Positions 1-22,479 of a stretch of DNA of 64,000 nt are shown here, piece after piece. Both the position numbers and the translations under genes were made by a program. The notes beneath the pieces are model-generated. The model saw only the letters and a list, made by a program, of their open reading frames with translations, had not been told where the DNA came from and made no database searches. The first letter of the stretch is position 1. The number at the start of each line of letters is the position of its first letter. Origin of the DNA: Mesostigma viride (lineage: Eukaryota > Streptophyta > Mesostigmatophyceae > Mesostigmatales > Mesostigmataceae); assembly GCA_009746045.1 (NCBI GenBank), contig RPFO01000072.1:453105-517104 (forward strand), read 5' to 3'.

Positions 1-61
1 CGCGTTTAGCAGTGGAACAACCCATGCTAGCTCCCCACCAGCACAACACATATGGCCGCAC
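1..61. other. Intron start of the UVRAG-like gene at the window edge
   Basis: Read on the minus strand this follows the GTGCGG donor after the LLLLNK codons; the next exon lies outside the window. Confidence 0.5.
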
Positions 62-9651
<9,590 letters not shown>

Positions 9652-12550
9652 GCTGGCCGCTGGCACCTCGTACAACCCTCCCTGGTACAGCGCTCCTTGT
9701 AGAGCGTTCCTTGAACAACCCTCCCTTGTACAGTGCTCCTTGCACAGTCCTCCCTTGTACACAGCTCCTTGTACCGGGCTCCCTGCTATCGCGCCGGTTC
9801 GCCACCCTCCCCGGACCACCGAGAGCGCCCTGTATGAGGTCCAACACGAGCACTTGTGCGTGCCCTGATGTAAAAGCACGTGAGAAAACTATTTCTTACT
9901 AGTTGGCCTGGGAAAAGAGGCGTGACAGGTATAATCCAGAGACGGCCGCGTCGCACCAGCCCTGCTACCCCATGACTGAGTCAGGCTACGGCACTTGGCC
10001 GCTAGCAACTGGCACGAAAGCACAAGAGTTCCCCTTCCCCGGTCATGCCACGGTGGCCGCGCCGGCAGCCACAGTTTGCCGCGTTCCTTGTCCCTCTCGG
10101 CTATGTTTGGTCGACCAGGAGGATCCAAAGCCGTTGTCGGACAACAGACCAATGGGCGGATGCGTCAAAACAGTGCACATGCTGCGCCACGCAACCGTGC
10201 CCACGCAGGTGGGTGCCGCGCCGACATGGCGCCACCCGCCATAAAGCAGAACCTCCTCCTCAGTCAATAGATAAACCAATGTAAGCGGCGCTCACGTACG
10301 GCCCGCGAGCTCTCTCCTCCCACGTTCGCCGCGTACTCCTTGGCACTACGTGCACCGGCTAGATCCTGCGAAGTGTGCCAGGACATGGCAAGGACAGCAC
10401 AAGGCAAGGACAGGGCAGAAAAGGCTCGGGCGCGACCGCCGGGACCAAGCACGAGGCAAACAGTCAGATCTTTAAACATCATGCAGTACGATCAAGGAGA
10501 CAACCTGCGCAGGCCAGAAATCGGGGGTACGATGCTGATCCGTCACGTGGCCCATCCCATCCCCTTCATCAGCAAGGCCGTGTGCAGTGACGTGAGCGCG
10601 TTGCCATGCCCTCCACACAGGCAGGTGGAGGACGCAGCGCATGTCCTCTGTTTAATTGCTCCATACCATGCAGTGCACGTCCTCTAATCGAGTACTCCAT
10701 TGCATGTCCTCTATTGCCATGTCCAGCTAAGGATGCTGGCATATGCAACGACATACTTTTATTGTCATTGTTATTGAAAACGGGGGCCAGAGTGGGCTGC
10801 CGAGGAAATGGGCAGCACAGCAACACATAGCAAGAAGGCATGCATGTGGTTAAACATGATGCACTGGCAGCATGTGCGCAGCAGATGAAGGTGTACTTGG
10901 GAGTGGCACCTAGCTGTGATATGCATGGGGGGCGGCCAAACGCAAGGGCTACACGTACCTGCCTATATCTGCGGGCCAGTCTGGTGTGACTCCAGGCAGA
11001 CGAGATTTACAGTTTCGATCATTAGGATTGCGATTTTACCATCGGCAGTGCCACGACAATGTACGATGCCTGACATCGTCGTTTCTGAAACACATACCAG
11101 CCATGGCAAGATGCTTGAAGAATGCGCAGAAAAGGACCCTGTAGACGCAGAATGACAATCCCTACAACCTTAGGTCGAGCATTCATTTCAGGTGAGGGCG
11201 GGACGGACAAACGCCAAAGGCTCCGAAGGTCCCCTAGATAATATTATTCAGCAAGACAAGCAGCCTTGTACCGATTTAAACCGCTGGCAACCGCAGGGAC
11301 AGACTTTCCTGGGCGGTGAAGCTCGGTAAGGAATTTACAAGACACTAATATTCAGCCTGTAAAGACCCATTCTTACCTTCGCATAACGCCAAAGCATGCA
11401 TGCTCTCGTCTCGCTCGCTATTCGATCTACCGTCCGTCGCTGCACGGTAAACACGCAACGTTGCGCCGAAACAAGTAGCGCGCCATTTAATTAAAATAAG
11501 CCATTCTCACTTTCCGAATGTCGGATCGCGCTGCGAGCTTCATAAACTACGGGGAAACGGCTATCTGCGCATCCCGAATCAAAGGCACTTGCATCTGACA
11601 GGAATGTAATTCTGTTCAATGGGGATGCGTCCGTGCAATTGCGACTAGGACGCGTACCGGAAACATGTGATGAGCCAGCTTCACTGCCGTAACCTTGTCA
11701 CGCTGGGTATGTGCGGGCGCCCGGTGAGTGCCTTTGTCTGCATATCTCCGGCGGGCTCCCCTCGTGTTCGCATTGGGTATGGCGTGACACGGTGGGAATT
11801 TTTTACCGCGGGGCCAGTCAGCTTCGGGGGGGTCTATTCGTTGCGATCATGAGTTCATCCCCTGGACTGCTGGAGAAGTGGAGATACGGGAATTTAACGT
11901 AAGCTGGTTGCGCACCAGCGCACGCGGCTACAGAAGTGCGCCCCATGTGCCGACACGTAGGATAGACCGGCCCCAGCTGAAAGCCGAACATGAACGGATA
12001 GCAGTTCATATCCGTTGTTTCCACCTACGACCTGGCAACCTACTGGCGTTTACTGCCCAGTGAGTTATGAAACGTTGACATTATCCTGTGTCACCGACAT
12101 ACGCCAAGTGGCGATCTTGGCCTGCTGCCTTCGATTTTTTGTGAAGGCGTACTTTTACCCGAAAATGGGGGAATTGACCGGCACGCGGGGGAATGGTGAC
12201 GACAATTGCAACATTAAACCATTGACAGATTAATTAATTCGTCGAGCTTGATCATGTGGCGCGATAGTGATGAGGCAACAATGATGAGTTGAAAATTGTC
12301 CCCGACTGTTGGCATCTGCAGCCTCAATTATTAGAGAACAAACAGGTGACGCGATGTTTCGAAGTTGCGATATATATTTAGGTGCAGGGACATTTCTTTT
12401 GCACTGAGGTGGGGCAGTTGCCTAACATCACCTCTGTGATCCTTGGGGCAGTTTCAAACACATATTGGGCCGAGGAGCGTGCATGGCCGAGTCCCTACCT
12501 TTCCTCAATTAGCGCAGACATTGGCCTGATCCGGTTGCACCAGCTCATAA
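9652..12550. promoter_or_regulatory. Divergent intergenic region between the UVRAG-like and AAA genes
   Basis: The two genes are transcribed away from each other, so their promoters should lie here. Composition drops to AT-rich around 10.9-12.4 kb. An imperfect repeat with CCTTGTACAG/GCTCCTTG motifs lies at 9665-9780, next to the UVRAG-like start. No convincing exon, tRNA or transposon was found. Confidence 0.5.
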
Positions 12551-15500
12551 TTGGAAGCCATGGACTCCGTTATGAAGGGGCACGAGAAAGGCGTGGATAC
12601 TTGCGTGGGTGGACTTCAATACGTGCTTCGAAGAGCGCTTGGCATTTTGCTTCGCGCAGACGGCATTGGCACTGGCGGTCGCGATGAACAATACGTGGCA
12701 GACATCGAGGCTCGCTTGCTGGTGCAGCACCACGTGTTTTTGTGCGAAGAAACGCTGGCCCAGCAGGCACTGCAGCAGGGGAATTCTGTGAATCTGGAGG
12801 CCGTGGAGGTTTTGCTGGGCAATCTTACGACTCTGCTCGAGCAGGTCAAGCGGAAGATTTCGTCGCAGTATGCCCAACACGCTCCACGCATTGTCTGCCT
12901 CGCCGAGAGGCTAGCTCTATCAGGCAAGGAGCGGGAAGCGATCGAGGTGAGCTCCGGCGTTGCCCGCGGAATTCCTCTTTTATCACCCTCTGCTTTCGGC
13001 GCACTTGCCCTGCTTTGCTCTGGCCACGGAGCCTCGTTGCCTGCGTCTCATGCGCTGGTCGTGCCCGTACCCGCCACCAACCACATCACTGGCATCCGCC
13101 CCCCTCGTGCCCCCCTCCCCCCCCCGTCCAGTTCGTGCTCATCTCCAACATCGGCATCGACTTCCCCCCCCACGCGCCAACTTACGTATCACGCGGCGCC
13201 ATCCGCAGCATGGCCAAGTTCTGCCAGATGTCACCAGCCGAGGTGCTCACGTTCCTGGCCCCGTCCCGGCCGCACATGGCGCAGGGGCTGATCGAGATGG
13301 ACGCGCAGCTGTCGCTGGACTACGCGGGCCAGGCGATCAATATGCCGCCCGAGGTCATGATGAGCCTCGCAGGCGGTGTGCTGTCATCGTCCGAGTTCCT
13401 CAAGGTGGAAGGCACCGCGCTGGCAGAGCTGTTGCGTAGTGAAGGGGAGGGTAGAGAGGGGGACGGGGGGGGGGGCTCGATAGGCGGCCGGCCACCCTCG
13501 GCCCTGTCTCCTGATCTGGACAATGTCCTCGATGAGGAGGGTTTGTTGGAGGAGGAGGGAGGGGAGGAAGAGCTGTTGCGGCGCGCAGCATCCGTACAGG
13601 GCAAGCGAGCGTCCCATCGGGGTCGGGGGGCAGCGGTCAGCAGCACGGTGGAGGCAGACGCAAGCGGAAACAAGGAGGAGGAGGCAGACTTTCTGGCCGG
13701 TTTGTACCAAGCGGTGGCCGAGGGGGCAGCGGGCAACACAGAAGAAGAGAGCGCGGGTGCGGGCGCTAGCTGTCACAGGCTAGACCCAGCCACGGGGGGC
13801 GCCAGCCCGGAGGGTAGTGCCCCGCTGGGCCCCTACTCCAGCAACCTGGACTACCTGCAGGACTGCTTCCAGGTGGTGGTCACGCGCATGCGCATCCAGG
13901 CAGCAGCGGCCGAGGCCAGCGACCCTCGCTCCGCGCGCATGTTGGGCGACCGCAAGTCCCCCGAGGCAGTGTTGAGGGAGCTGCGCTCCACCGAGGCAGC
14001 ACAGGTGCGCAAAGTGGCACGGCGGGTCGCCATGACGGCGGCGGTGGCGACAGCTGGCAGCGGTGGCCTGCCCGAGGGTGCCGGCGTGCTGGCAGAGGTC
14101 TCGTATGTGCCTGCCACGCTCGGCACGGACGAGCTTTCGTCACCGGAGCAGGATGATGCGGGGGGTGATGTCAGCGGCGCTGGTGGCGAGGATGTGGCGC
14201 TGCCGGATGGGGAGGGCGATGATGACGTCAGCGAGGGGGGCAGTGGATCGCAGGGTGCGGCTGGGGAGGCAAGCGAGGGCAGGAGGGGGGCCATCGAGGA
14301 GGGGCAGTATGCGCAGGACATGGGCGGGGCGACAGGTGGGGATGGCGGTGGCAAGGGCGCTGGGGGGGCCAGCCGCACCCTGTGGCTCCCTCGTGTGGAG
14401 GTGCTGGCCAAGAGGCTGCGGTTGACCACTTTTGAAAAATGGGTGCGTCGCAGGCGTATGTTGGAGGAAGGGGAGGGGGGCTGGGAAGTCTTTGGGCGCT
14501 AGGCGGGAGTGGAAACGGCGGTATGCCATATGCTTGCCTCCCTCACATGCCAGTGCCGAGAACGTACTTGCTGTTCTTTTCTGACGCACATACCGCTAGC
14601 CAAGGTGAGAGTAATATCAACTCATTGGCAGCTGGGGGTAGGGGGTGGGCGAGGCAGGGGGGTACAGCTGGCAACTGGTGAGGGGGCGTGGGGCATGAGA
14701 ATGCTTGCCGGTGGTTGGCCCGCACACAGGTGGCAGCATAATAACGCATGGCATGGGAAGGTGCTGCACGAGCTGGTTGGGACCTCTCTAATCAATGTAA
14801 CCTATCCACCCGGGACAGGGGTTGACCTGCGAGGCCATGGGATCATTGGCGCCAGGTGGGTGATGTGGGCTGTTGACGTGTGCTGGGATAGGTAACCTTG
14901 ATGACAGCGGTCAGTGCACAAGGTAGAGAAGGAATGACCGCCGTGTGGATCATTCGACTGGCATGCTTTTCTGCCCATGGCATCATCGCTATATGGGGCC
15001 CTTTTCCTGCTATCCGCCACGTGGGGCACACACGTCATGTGCGGCCCACTCGGATGCCAGGTCGCAGGGTTAAGGCGAGGAGTGCAGCCGCTGACTAGAG
15101 GCAGGACATCCGTAGTTGGATGGGTGCTGAGGTGCTAGTAGACATGCACAAATCGTGTGCAGCAGCCGCGTGTAGCGCAAGGAGGGTGAGGAGAGTGAGG
15201 GTCCTGAGGTTGGGGAGGGCAGGGAGGGTGGGAGGGTGGGGAGGGTGGGGAGGGTGGGGAGGGTGGGGAGGGTGGGGAGGGTGGGAGGGTGGGGAGGGTG
15301 GGGAGGGTGGGGAGGGTGGGGAGGGTGGGGAGGGTGGGGAGGGTGGGGAGGGTGGGGAGGGTGGGGAGGGTGGGGAGGGTGGGAGGGGGTGGGGAGGGTG
15401 GGAGGGTGGGGAGGGTGGGGAGGGTGGGAGGGTGGGGAGGGTGGGGAGGGTGGGGAGGGTGGGGAGGGTGGAGGGTGGGGAGGGTGGGGAGGGTGGGGAG

Positions 15501-18500
15501 GTGGGGAGGGTGGGGAGGGTGGGGAGGGTGGGGAGGGTGGGGAGGGTGGGGAGGGTGGGGAGGGTGGGGAGGTGGGAGGGTGGGGAGGGTGGGTGGGGAG
15601 GTGGGGAGGTGGGGAGGGTGGGAGGTGGGGAGGTGGGAGGTGGGAGGTGGGGAGGTGGGGAGGTGGGAGGTGGGGAGGTGGGGAGGTGGGGAGGTGGGGA
15701 GGTGGGGAGGTGGGGAGGTGGGGAGGTGGGAGGTGGGAGGTGGGGAGGTGGGGAGGTGGGGAGGTGGGGAGGTGGGAGGGTGGGAGGTGGGGAGGTGGGG
15801 AGGTGGGAGGTGGGGAGGTGGGGAGGTGGGAGGTGGGAGGTAGGGAGGTGGGGAGGGTGGGAGGGTGGGAGGGTGGGAGGGTGGGGAGGGTGGGAGGTGG
15901 GAGGGAGGGTGGGAGGGTGGGGAGGGTGGGAGGGTGGGGAGGGTGGGGGGGAGGGTGGGGAGGGTGGGAGGGTGGGGAGGGTGGGGAGGGTGGGGAGGGT
16001 GGGGAGGGTGGGAGGGTGGGGAGGTGGGGGAGGGTGGGAGGGTGGGAGGTGGGGAGGGTGGGGAGGGTGGGGAGGGTGGGGAGGGTGGAGGGTGGGGGGG
16101 AGGGTGGGGAGGGGGGAGGTGGGAGGGTGGGAGGGGGGAGGTGGGAGGTGGGAGGTGGGGAGGTGGGGAGGTGGGAGGTGGGAGGTGGGAGGTGGGAGGT
16201 GGGGAGGTGGGAGGTGGGGAGGTGGGGAGGTGGGGAGGTGGGAGGTGGGGAGGTGGGGAGGTGGGAGGTGGGGAGGTGGGGAGGTGGGGAGGTGGGGAGG
16301 TGGGGAGGTGGGGAGGTGGGGAGGTGGGGAGGTGGGGAGGTCGGGAGGTGGGGAGGTGGGGAGGTGGGGAGGGTAGGGAGGGTAGGGAGGTGGGGAGGGT
16401 GGGGAGGAGTGGGAGGTTCCTAAGGGTGCGGAGGGTGGGGAGAACGGCGTGCTTGCTCTGGCAAGAGCCTACACCCATGCACCCTTCCTATCTCCTGTCA
16501 GTCATGGTCATCTTTTGTTGCTTGTGTTTGTCAAAGGCGCCATTCGCTCGTCCAGGTTACGTTCATGAGATGAGAAATGCAAGGCTGTGGTGGCCTTATG
16601 AACGGTCGCCTGCCATGACGGTTTCATAAATGGTCGCCTGTCATGGACGGTTTCATGAACGGTCGGCTGCAAGCGCAATACCGTCTTGATCTCTCTGTGT
16701 TCCTGCTGTGTCGCATGTGGGTTGGTGGCCCACCTGCTTATTTGCATGTGGGTGGGTGGCCCTCCTGCTGTGTCGCATGTGGGTTGGTGGCCCTCCTGCT
16801 TATTTGCATGTGGGTGGGTGGCCCTCCTGCCCATTTCCCCGCCTGGATGGTAACTGCATTCAGCCCCTCCTTGGCTGCTGGCGCGCACGTCGCCCTCTGC
16901 ACATCCCTGGAATCCCCCCCACGCAGGTTGTGCTCACCCTGGTGGGAGGCATCATGTCGGCCGACGTGCGCCGCCTGTCCAAGGCCTCCAGCGTGTACAC
17001 CTCCTCCGTCTCCTTTGACGTGGGCACGCTGATCGCGATGCATTCGACGCGCCTCAGCGAGCAGGTTGCCTGTCGCCGGGTGTTCTACCGCAAGGGCACG
17101 CTGGTAGGTGGCTTGTCACTTGCTGTTCCACCTCAGGGGCACAATCATGGGTATGGGGAACCGGGGGGGTAAGGGAGGGGGAAGTCAATGTATAAGCATC
17201 TTTCATTGGTCGAGGAGCCAGCGGCCAGTAGCCATAACGATGCTTTGACACCACGGGCGCAGCTGTCCCATGTGCAGCGATGACTTGTCCTCGCGTTGCC
17301 TTCTCCCAATGTCCTTCAACGGCAGCAGTTGGCAGATACTGGGGAAAGGAATGGGGAGACCGATTGCTGCTGAGGCATGTAGCCTGCCCTGTTAGCTCCT
17401 CCTATGCGAATGAATGGTTGCCCCCGTTTGCATGTGGCGTCCTGATCCCCTACGTGTGTGCGTGGCTTGTCCCCAGATCCGCCACAACATCATCCGAGTG
17501 TCCGAGAAACGGTTTGGAGGGGGAGACCTCATGGACTGGTGCGTCCCCAGACCGTGACCCCTCGCACACAAACCTAGCAGGCCGGTGCGTCCCCAGAACA
17601 TATTGCGCGTGCTTCTCTGTTTTTGAGACCAGCTGTAAAATCTGCGCGAGCGAATGCAAGTGGGTGGGCTATCTCAGCACACCTCTCCATCACAGCAGGG
17701 GGCGACCCTGCCCTTTTGCCAGCTCCTGGGGCCTCCTTGGGGTCATGATTGATTTTGTTTATCCTCTCCCTGCCTCCATGCAATAAGGTCTTCAGGCAGC
17801 TCCTCACCCGGTCCAGCCCCTGCTTGCATGCTTCTCGCCTTTGTTGCATCTTGCCTTGTGCAATACGCCATAGCCATATGCGTCAAGCATGAAATGTGCG
17901 TGCGGCTTTGTCAGGAACTAATAAATGCCCCTGAAAGATTTTCCCAGCTGGCATGACTTCTTCCATCCAGAAAACGCAACCTGCCACCCCAAGGATGCAA
18001 TGCATTTTATTAGGGTGTGTTTCTTACATGGATGCGGTGGCAACGGCTGCTGGTGACAAGACCGCTGCTGCGTCTGCTGCCACGTGTCCTCGGCTGCCCC
18101 GTGCCGGTTGCCAGTGTGTGCGAGATCGACCGCCGCATGGTGGACTTTGCGCTCAATTTGGACACGGAATTCGGGGAGCTGGTGGAAGGGGGTAGCCTGT
18201 ACGCGCCCACCAGCCGCATGGACGCGGTGGTGCTGCCACCCGCCACCAAGTCCCTCATCCTCCACACCGTGGAAAACTTTTCTGTCTTCCGCCGCCTGCG
18301 CGCGCGCCTCGGGTTGGACAACGTGATCGCGTACGGCCGGGGCCTGGTGCTGCTGTTTCACGGTGGCAGCGGCACGGGCAAGACACTGACGGCCAACGCG
18401 CTTGCCGGCCACCTGGGCAAGCGGCTGCTTCTGCTGACGGCGTCGCAGTTTGCACAGGGCGGCGCGGCCGAGATGTTGCAGCTGGCATTTCGAGAGGCCA

Positions 18501-20577
18501 AGGTCTCCGACGCCGTGGTGGGTGGGGGGCCCAGGGAAGGGAGAAGGTGTGGGGTGGCATGCGGTGGGGAGTGAGGTTGGTGTATTTGCGGAAGCCAACG
18601 TGGGCCCGAAGGGGGGGAGGAGCATGCAGGGGTTAGGGTGCTCGGGGACGGGACGCTGGGCCCCAACATGGCAGTGCCGGGTGCCTAGGGTAATGCATTT
18701 ACTCGTATGCCATTCCCTCATCGCTGCCGCCACAACAGTCGGTGCCAGGTCGAGCGAGCAGACGCGGCCGGCGCGGAACCCAGTTGTTTGGACAACATTC
18801 CGCCTGCGTGGATTCTGCCAGCTCCCCCGTCTCTTTGTTAATCTTTGCACACGTCCCCAGCCCATTCCCCGTTCGTGCGTGCCCTCACCTTCCTGACGGC
18901 TTGGCTGAAGGGGCTCGTGCGCATGTGCGCCCTTGCTGGCTGCCTTCTTTTGGCACTGCTGCTGATGTCGCACTTGTGCTACCATGCTTTCGCCCTGGTG
19001 TTACCCTGCTGTTGCTCTTGTGTGCGGCGCTCCTGCCCTTGTCTACGGCACTTGTGTGACCGCGTGTGCGTGACGTCTGCCAGGTGTTCCTCGACGAGTG
19101 CGAGGTGCTGCTGCAGAAGCGCGACAGCGGAAGCTTCGTGGTCAACGCGCTGCTGGCGGAACTCGAGAAGCATGACGAGCTGCTCATCCTGGCCACCAAC
19201 CGGCCGGGGGACCTGGACCCCGCCGTGCACCGCCGAATCTCCCTCGAGGTAGAGTTTGGTGCCCCGGACATGCGGGCGCGGGAGGCCATCTGGCGCGCGC
19301 ACCTGCCGCCCGACCTGCCGCTGTCTGCCGACGTGGACCTGCGCCAGCTGGCGATGGACTACGAGCTGACGGGTGGCCTGATCAAGAACGCGGTCCTGGG
19401 GGCGCTCTCACTTGCCATCCAGCGCGACCAGAGCGACGTCATAGTGACCGGCGCCGACCTGCAGGCAGCCTGCCGGTTGCAGATCCGCACTGCGTTGAAA
19501 ACAGACCCTGGCTGCGGCGACAGGGGTGGGACGAGCTTTAAAGTGCCTCGCAAGGGGCTGGCCTCGCTGCTGGTGGACGCGCCCACGATGGCCGTGTTGC
19601 GCAGCATTGTCTCCTTCCTCAAGGCCAAGAAATCGCTGCCCGCGTGGGGCTTCTTTGGTGAGGGCGGCCCGGAGGACGACGACACCCACCTTGGGGTGAT
19701 CGCGCTCTTCATGGGCCCACCTGGCACCGGCAAGTCCCACGCGGCTGAAGCCATCGCGTTTGAGACGGGTGTCCCCCTGGTGCGGCTGCAGTGCGAGTCG
19801 CTGCTCTTGCAGCACCGGTCGGCCGGCAAGGCAATGGGCTCCCTCTTTCAGGATGCTCGCAACCTGGGCGCGGTTGTGCTGGTGGAGGAGGGCGACAAGC
19901 TGCTGCTGCCCGTAACCCACGCGCTGCCCTCGGGGTTGGAGCGCGAGGCGCTGTCACTGTTGCAGCAGCACACGGCGTCCTACCCGCACTGCCTGGTGCT
20001 CGTGTGCCACCGACCGGACGCGTTGTCGGGTGTCCATGCGAACGACCCGCCACTGTTGCTGCGCCGGGTGGACCACGTGGTACAGTTTGCGCCGCCAAGC
20101 AGGGAGCAGCGCGAGCAGCTGTGGCGGCAGCTGGTGCCAGACCAGGCGCCGCTGGGTCCCTGCGTGAACTTTGGCGCGCTGGCTGGTCGGTTCGAGCTGA
20201 CGGGGGCTGGCATCCAGCGCGCGCTGTTGCGGGGTGCGGCGGGTGCGGCGCTGCGGGGCATGTCACGGCGCCAACCTGCAGGGAATCTCGTACCTGAGCC
20301 GCCGCCAGCACGCCCAGAGGCTGTGGCGGAATCCAGGCATACCGCAGTAGACGAGCGCGCAGTGAATGCACAGTTGCAACCGAGCGGGCTGCCTCTAGTG
20401 GCGAAGAATGACGAGCTGGAGCGGGACAGTAAGAAGACAGTAGAAGGATGGAAGGAGCGAGACAGTAGCTGCATCCTGATGGCAGATCTTGAGGCTGCAG
20501 CCAGGGAGGAAGTGAACCGCGCACTGCACCCTTGCTGGCAGAAATGGGTAGGCGGCAATTCTGGCATGTTTTCGTAA
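12551..20577 (+). CDS. Protein with tandem AAA+ ATPase modules and a long acidic low-complexity region
   Basis: Five exons: 12551-12946, 13132-14442, 16927-17103, 18014-18517 and 19084-20577; every join is phase 0, giving 1293 residues. Residues 1-240 are largely helical. About 240-560 is Gly/Glu/Asp/Ser-rich and probably disordered. The first AAA module has Walker A GGSGTGKT (about 745-752), Walker B VFLDECE (D800, E801) directly after an intron, sensor-1 ATNRPG (N about 835) and a HRRI arginine-finger region. The second has Walker A GPPGTGKS (about 1007-1014) and Walker B LVEEGD, with Glu where Asp normally coordinates magnesium. The tail (about 1210-1293) is charged. AAA+ proteins couple ATP hydrolysis to protein or nucleic-acid remodelling; I cannot assign an ortholog or substrate. 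Exon 4's start (after TTATTAG at 18013) is the weakest splice call, chosen because it keeps phase 0. Intron 2 carries a 1.25-kb G-rich array. Confidence 0.75.
15187..16440. repeat. G-rich (GGGTGGGGA/GGTGGGGA) array in intron 2 of the AAA gene
   Basis: About 1.25 kb of 8-9 bp units: GGGTGGGGA-type units dominate 15230-15600, then GGTGGGGA/GGTGGGA. The G-rich strand is the coding strand, so the pre-mRNA could form G-quadruplexes. Long open frames here are artefacts. Confidence 0.95.
16690..16835. repeat. Short tandem repeat before the AAA gene exon 3 acceptor
   Basis: Four alternating units of about 34 bp carry GCATGTGGGTTGGTGGCCC or the GCATGTGGGTGGGTGGCCC variant, within 100 bases of the acceptor at 16926. 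Confidence 0.85.
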
Positions 20578-20600
20578 ATGACGTTTCACAGTCGGCTGTC

Positions 20601-20605
20601 TGTAA
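20601..20605 (+). terminator. TGTAA poly(A) signal of the AAA gene
   Basis: TGTAA lies 23 bases after the TAA stop. This pentamer is the usual polyadenylation signal in chlorophyte green algae. The implied 3' UTR would be very short. No comparable TGTAA was noticed just after the stops of the cyclase or DUF3431-like genes, so the signal is suggestive only. Confidence 0.4.
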
Positions 20606-20949
20606 TGTCTTAGACCCAAAATAGGCGTGCATATGAAGGATTATATGTTTTTCAGGAGAGGATGTACGACTTGCAATTGGTAACTAATGAATGTACCTTC
20701 AAGTACGAGTTGTCCTGTTGGGGAACCACGGATGGATGAGACCTATTATACTAATAAAATTGATTCTGATTGTCTAGTCCAGTCTACTGGTTGGCACGGT
20801 TACGGCCATGCCCGGTGTGGGCCTGGCAGGCTGGCACACGCCTTCCCCACCGGATGGGGAGTGTTGGGTTCTTGGCCTCCAGGACCTGGCCGGTGCCATG
20901 ACCCATCTTGTCCTACATGCATCTTATCTATATCACGGAGAGACCTAGA

Positions 20950-22000
20950 ACCCCCACTTGTCAGCCACTTATTGATCACGGAAGGTGCAGGCCGGCGGGG
21001 TCCCTTTCAGCACCTGACGTTCGCTGGGCCGCCCCGCATGAGCAGGTGAGGGTCAGGCTGAGCAGACCGCAGCCCTGCCCTGGGGCCACGGGGCATGTGT
21101 ACCTGGTTGGTGTTAGGCTGTGGGCCAGGTGCCCTGCCAGTACGTTGTATAATCTACAGTGTCAGTAGTGCTACTGATGAGCGCGGCATCGGCTTAGATA
21201 AATATCTCTCCTGCAGTCGCACGTGACGTGGCCATATCCCACGACGTGAAAAATGTGACGTTACTAACATTCCCGTGTGACATTGCTTTCGAATCTTAGA
21301 TGCATCTCACATGCCAGATAGTGTCCAGATGCCAATGAAGCCATGAGCGTCCACATTTCTGGCCCATAGGTGCATGAGGACAGGGAGGACAAGGACCTTA
21401 CTAAGAAATCCTGCTTCTTGAGCTTGGCCAGGGCCGGCTTACGCCACAATACCTGTACGTGAATGAGGGTCGCTCAGACGAGGCCGGTCCTAGCATCAAT
21501 ATTGTCTATCCACAATTGGGCAGGACGCTGCCGCCATGGCAGCGCTTCCAATAAGGTGCGATAGAGCCATCTTGCTGGCTAGGAGCCATCTAAGTTGGGA
21601 TGGAGACAGACGACCGGTGGGGGTCCGGCAATTAAGCCCAACCGCGATATTGCCTGCGTCTTCCGCGCTTGCGTGCCTGGATCACCGCATAGCCACTGAA
21701 CTCAGTACAATAATGAGCAGTTACGGAGAGACTGTACACAGGCTCGCAAGGCCCCTTTCTGCAAAGGACATTGTGTTGTGGTGTCTTATAAGGTGAAGCG
21801 GTGCATGGACCCCTTGTACAGCTTGTGAATGGCAGAAATCCGTGGGGTGGGGATCCAGTACAGACAGGGCGAGAATGGGCCATAGCAAGGGCCAGAAGAC
21901 CGAATGAAAAGGCCTTGATTGATGGACTGTCTGTTCTCCAAGCCCACATGATTGACAAGGAGAGATTAATTAATTAATAATTAATAGAAGGAGAGATATG
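20950..22000 (-). mobile_element. Heavily decayed non-LTR retrotransposon fragment (family B type)
   Basis: Minus-strand frames give SPSIKAFSFGLL (compare DFIKAFDSVFW in the copy at 48.8 kb) and WRKPALAKLKKQDFLVRSL then GPEMWTL (compare WREPLGKIEKQDLFKVLVL and GAETWTL at 48.1 kb). Frames are broken by stops and shifts, so it is an old pseudogene. Confidence 0.6.
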
Positions 22001-22479
22001 GGCTGCCATAGTATGCGACAGGCACCCCTCTGAAGCCGGCTTGGTCTGGTCATTGTCCATCCCCACCGCCCTCGGGTGAGGTTTGCGTAGTCGCGGCCCC
22101 ATTCTATAGACGGGGTAGCCCTCAGTAGATCAAGTTATTGCCCTTGAAGACAGCTGCTACGCTATATAAAACCACCTCGTCATGCAGCCATTACAGTATC
22201 AAACAGCTGGGATGATCGAGTCCTACATATCCCCATTTAATGCCGCTAGGATCATGGCTTGGTACAGACAATCTTTGTTTCAATTTGTGTGAAGATTATG
22301 TACGTGTCATGACATTATAGCATGGTACTCCGTGGCATGTCCCCCATGTGCATGGCACGCATGTCTGACTTACTTACTCCTTAGTAGTACTGTACAGAAC
22401 AACCCCTAGTGTACGATTGAAGCCATACATTGTAATCTGTCATATTTTCAAGTGAGTCTAGTAAAAATTTAAATTTAGA

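Noticed and set aside
15120..16629. Gly/Val/Trp-rich and Pro/His-rich frames
   Set aside because: Translation of the G-rich intronic array in both directions.
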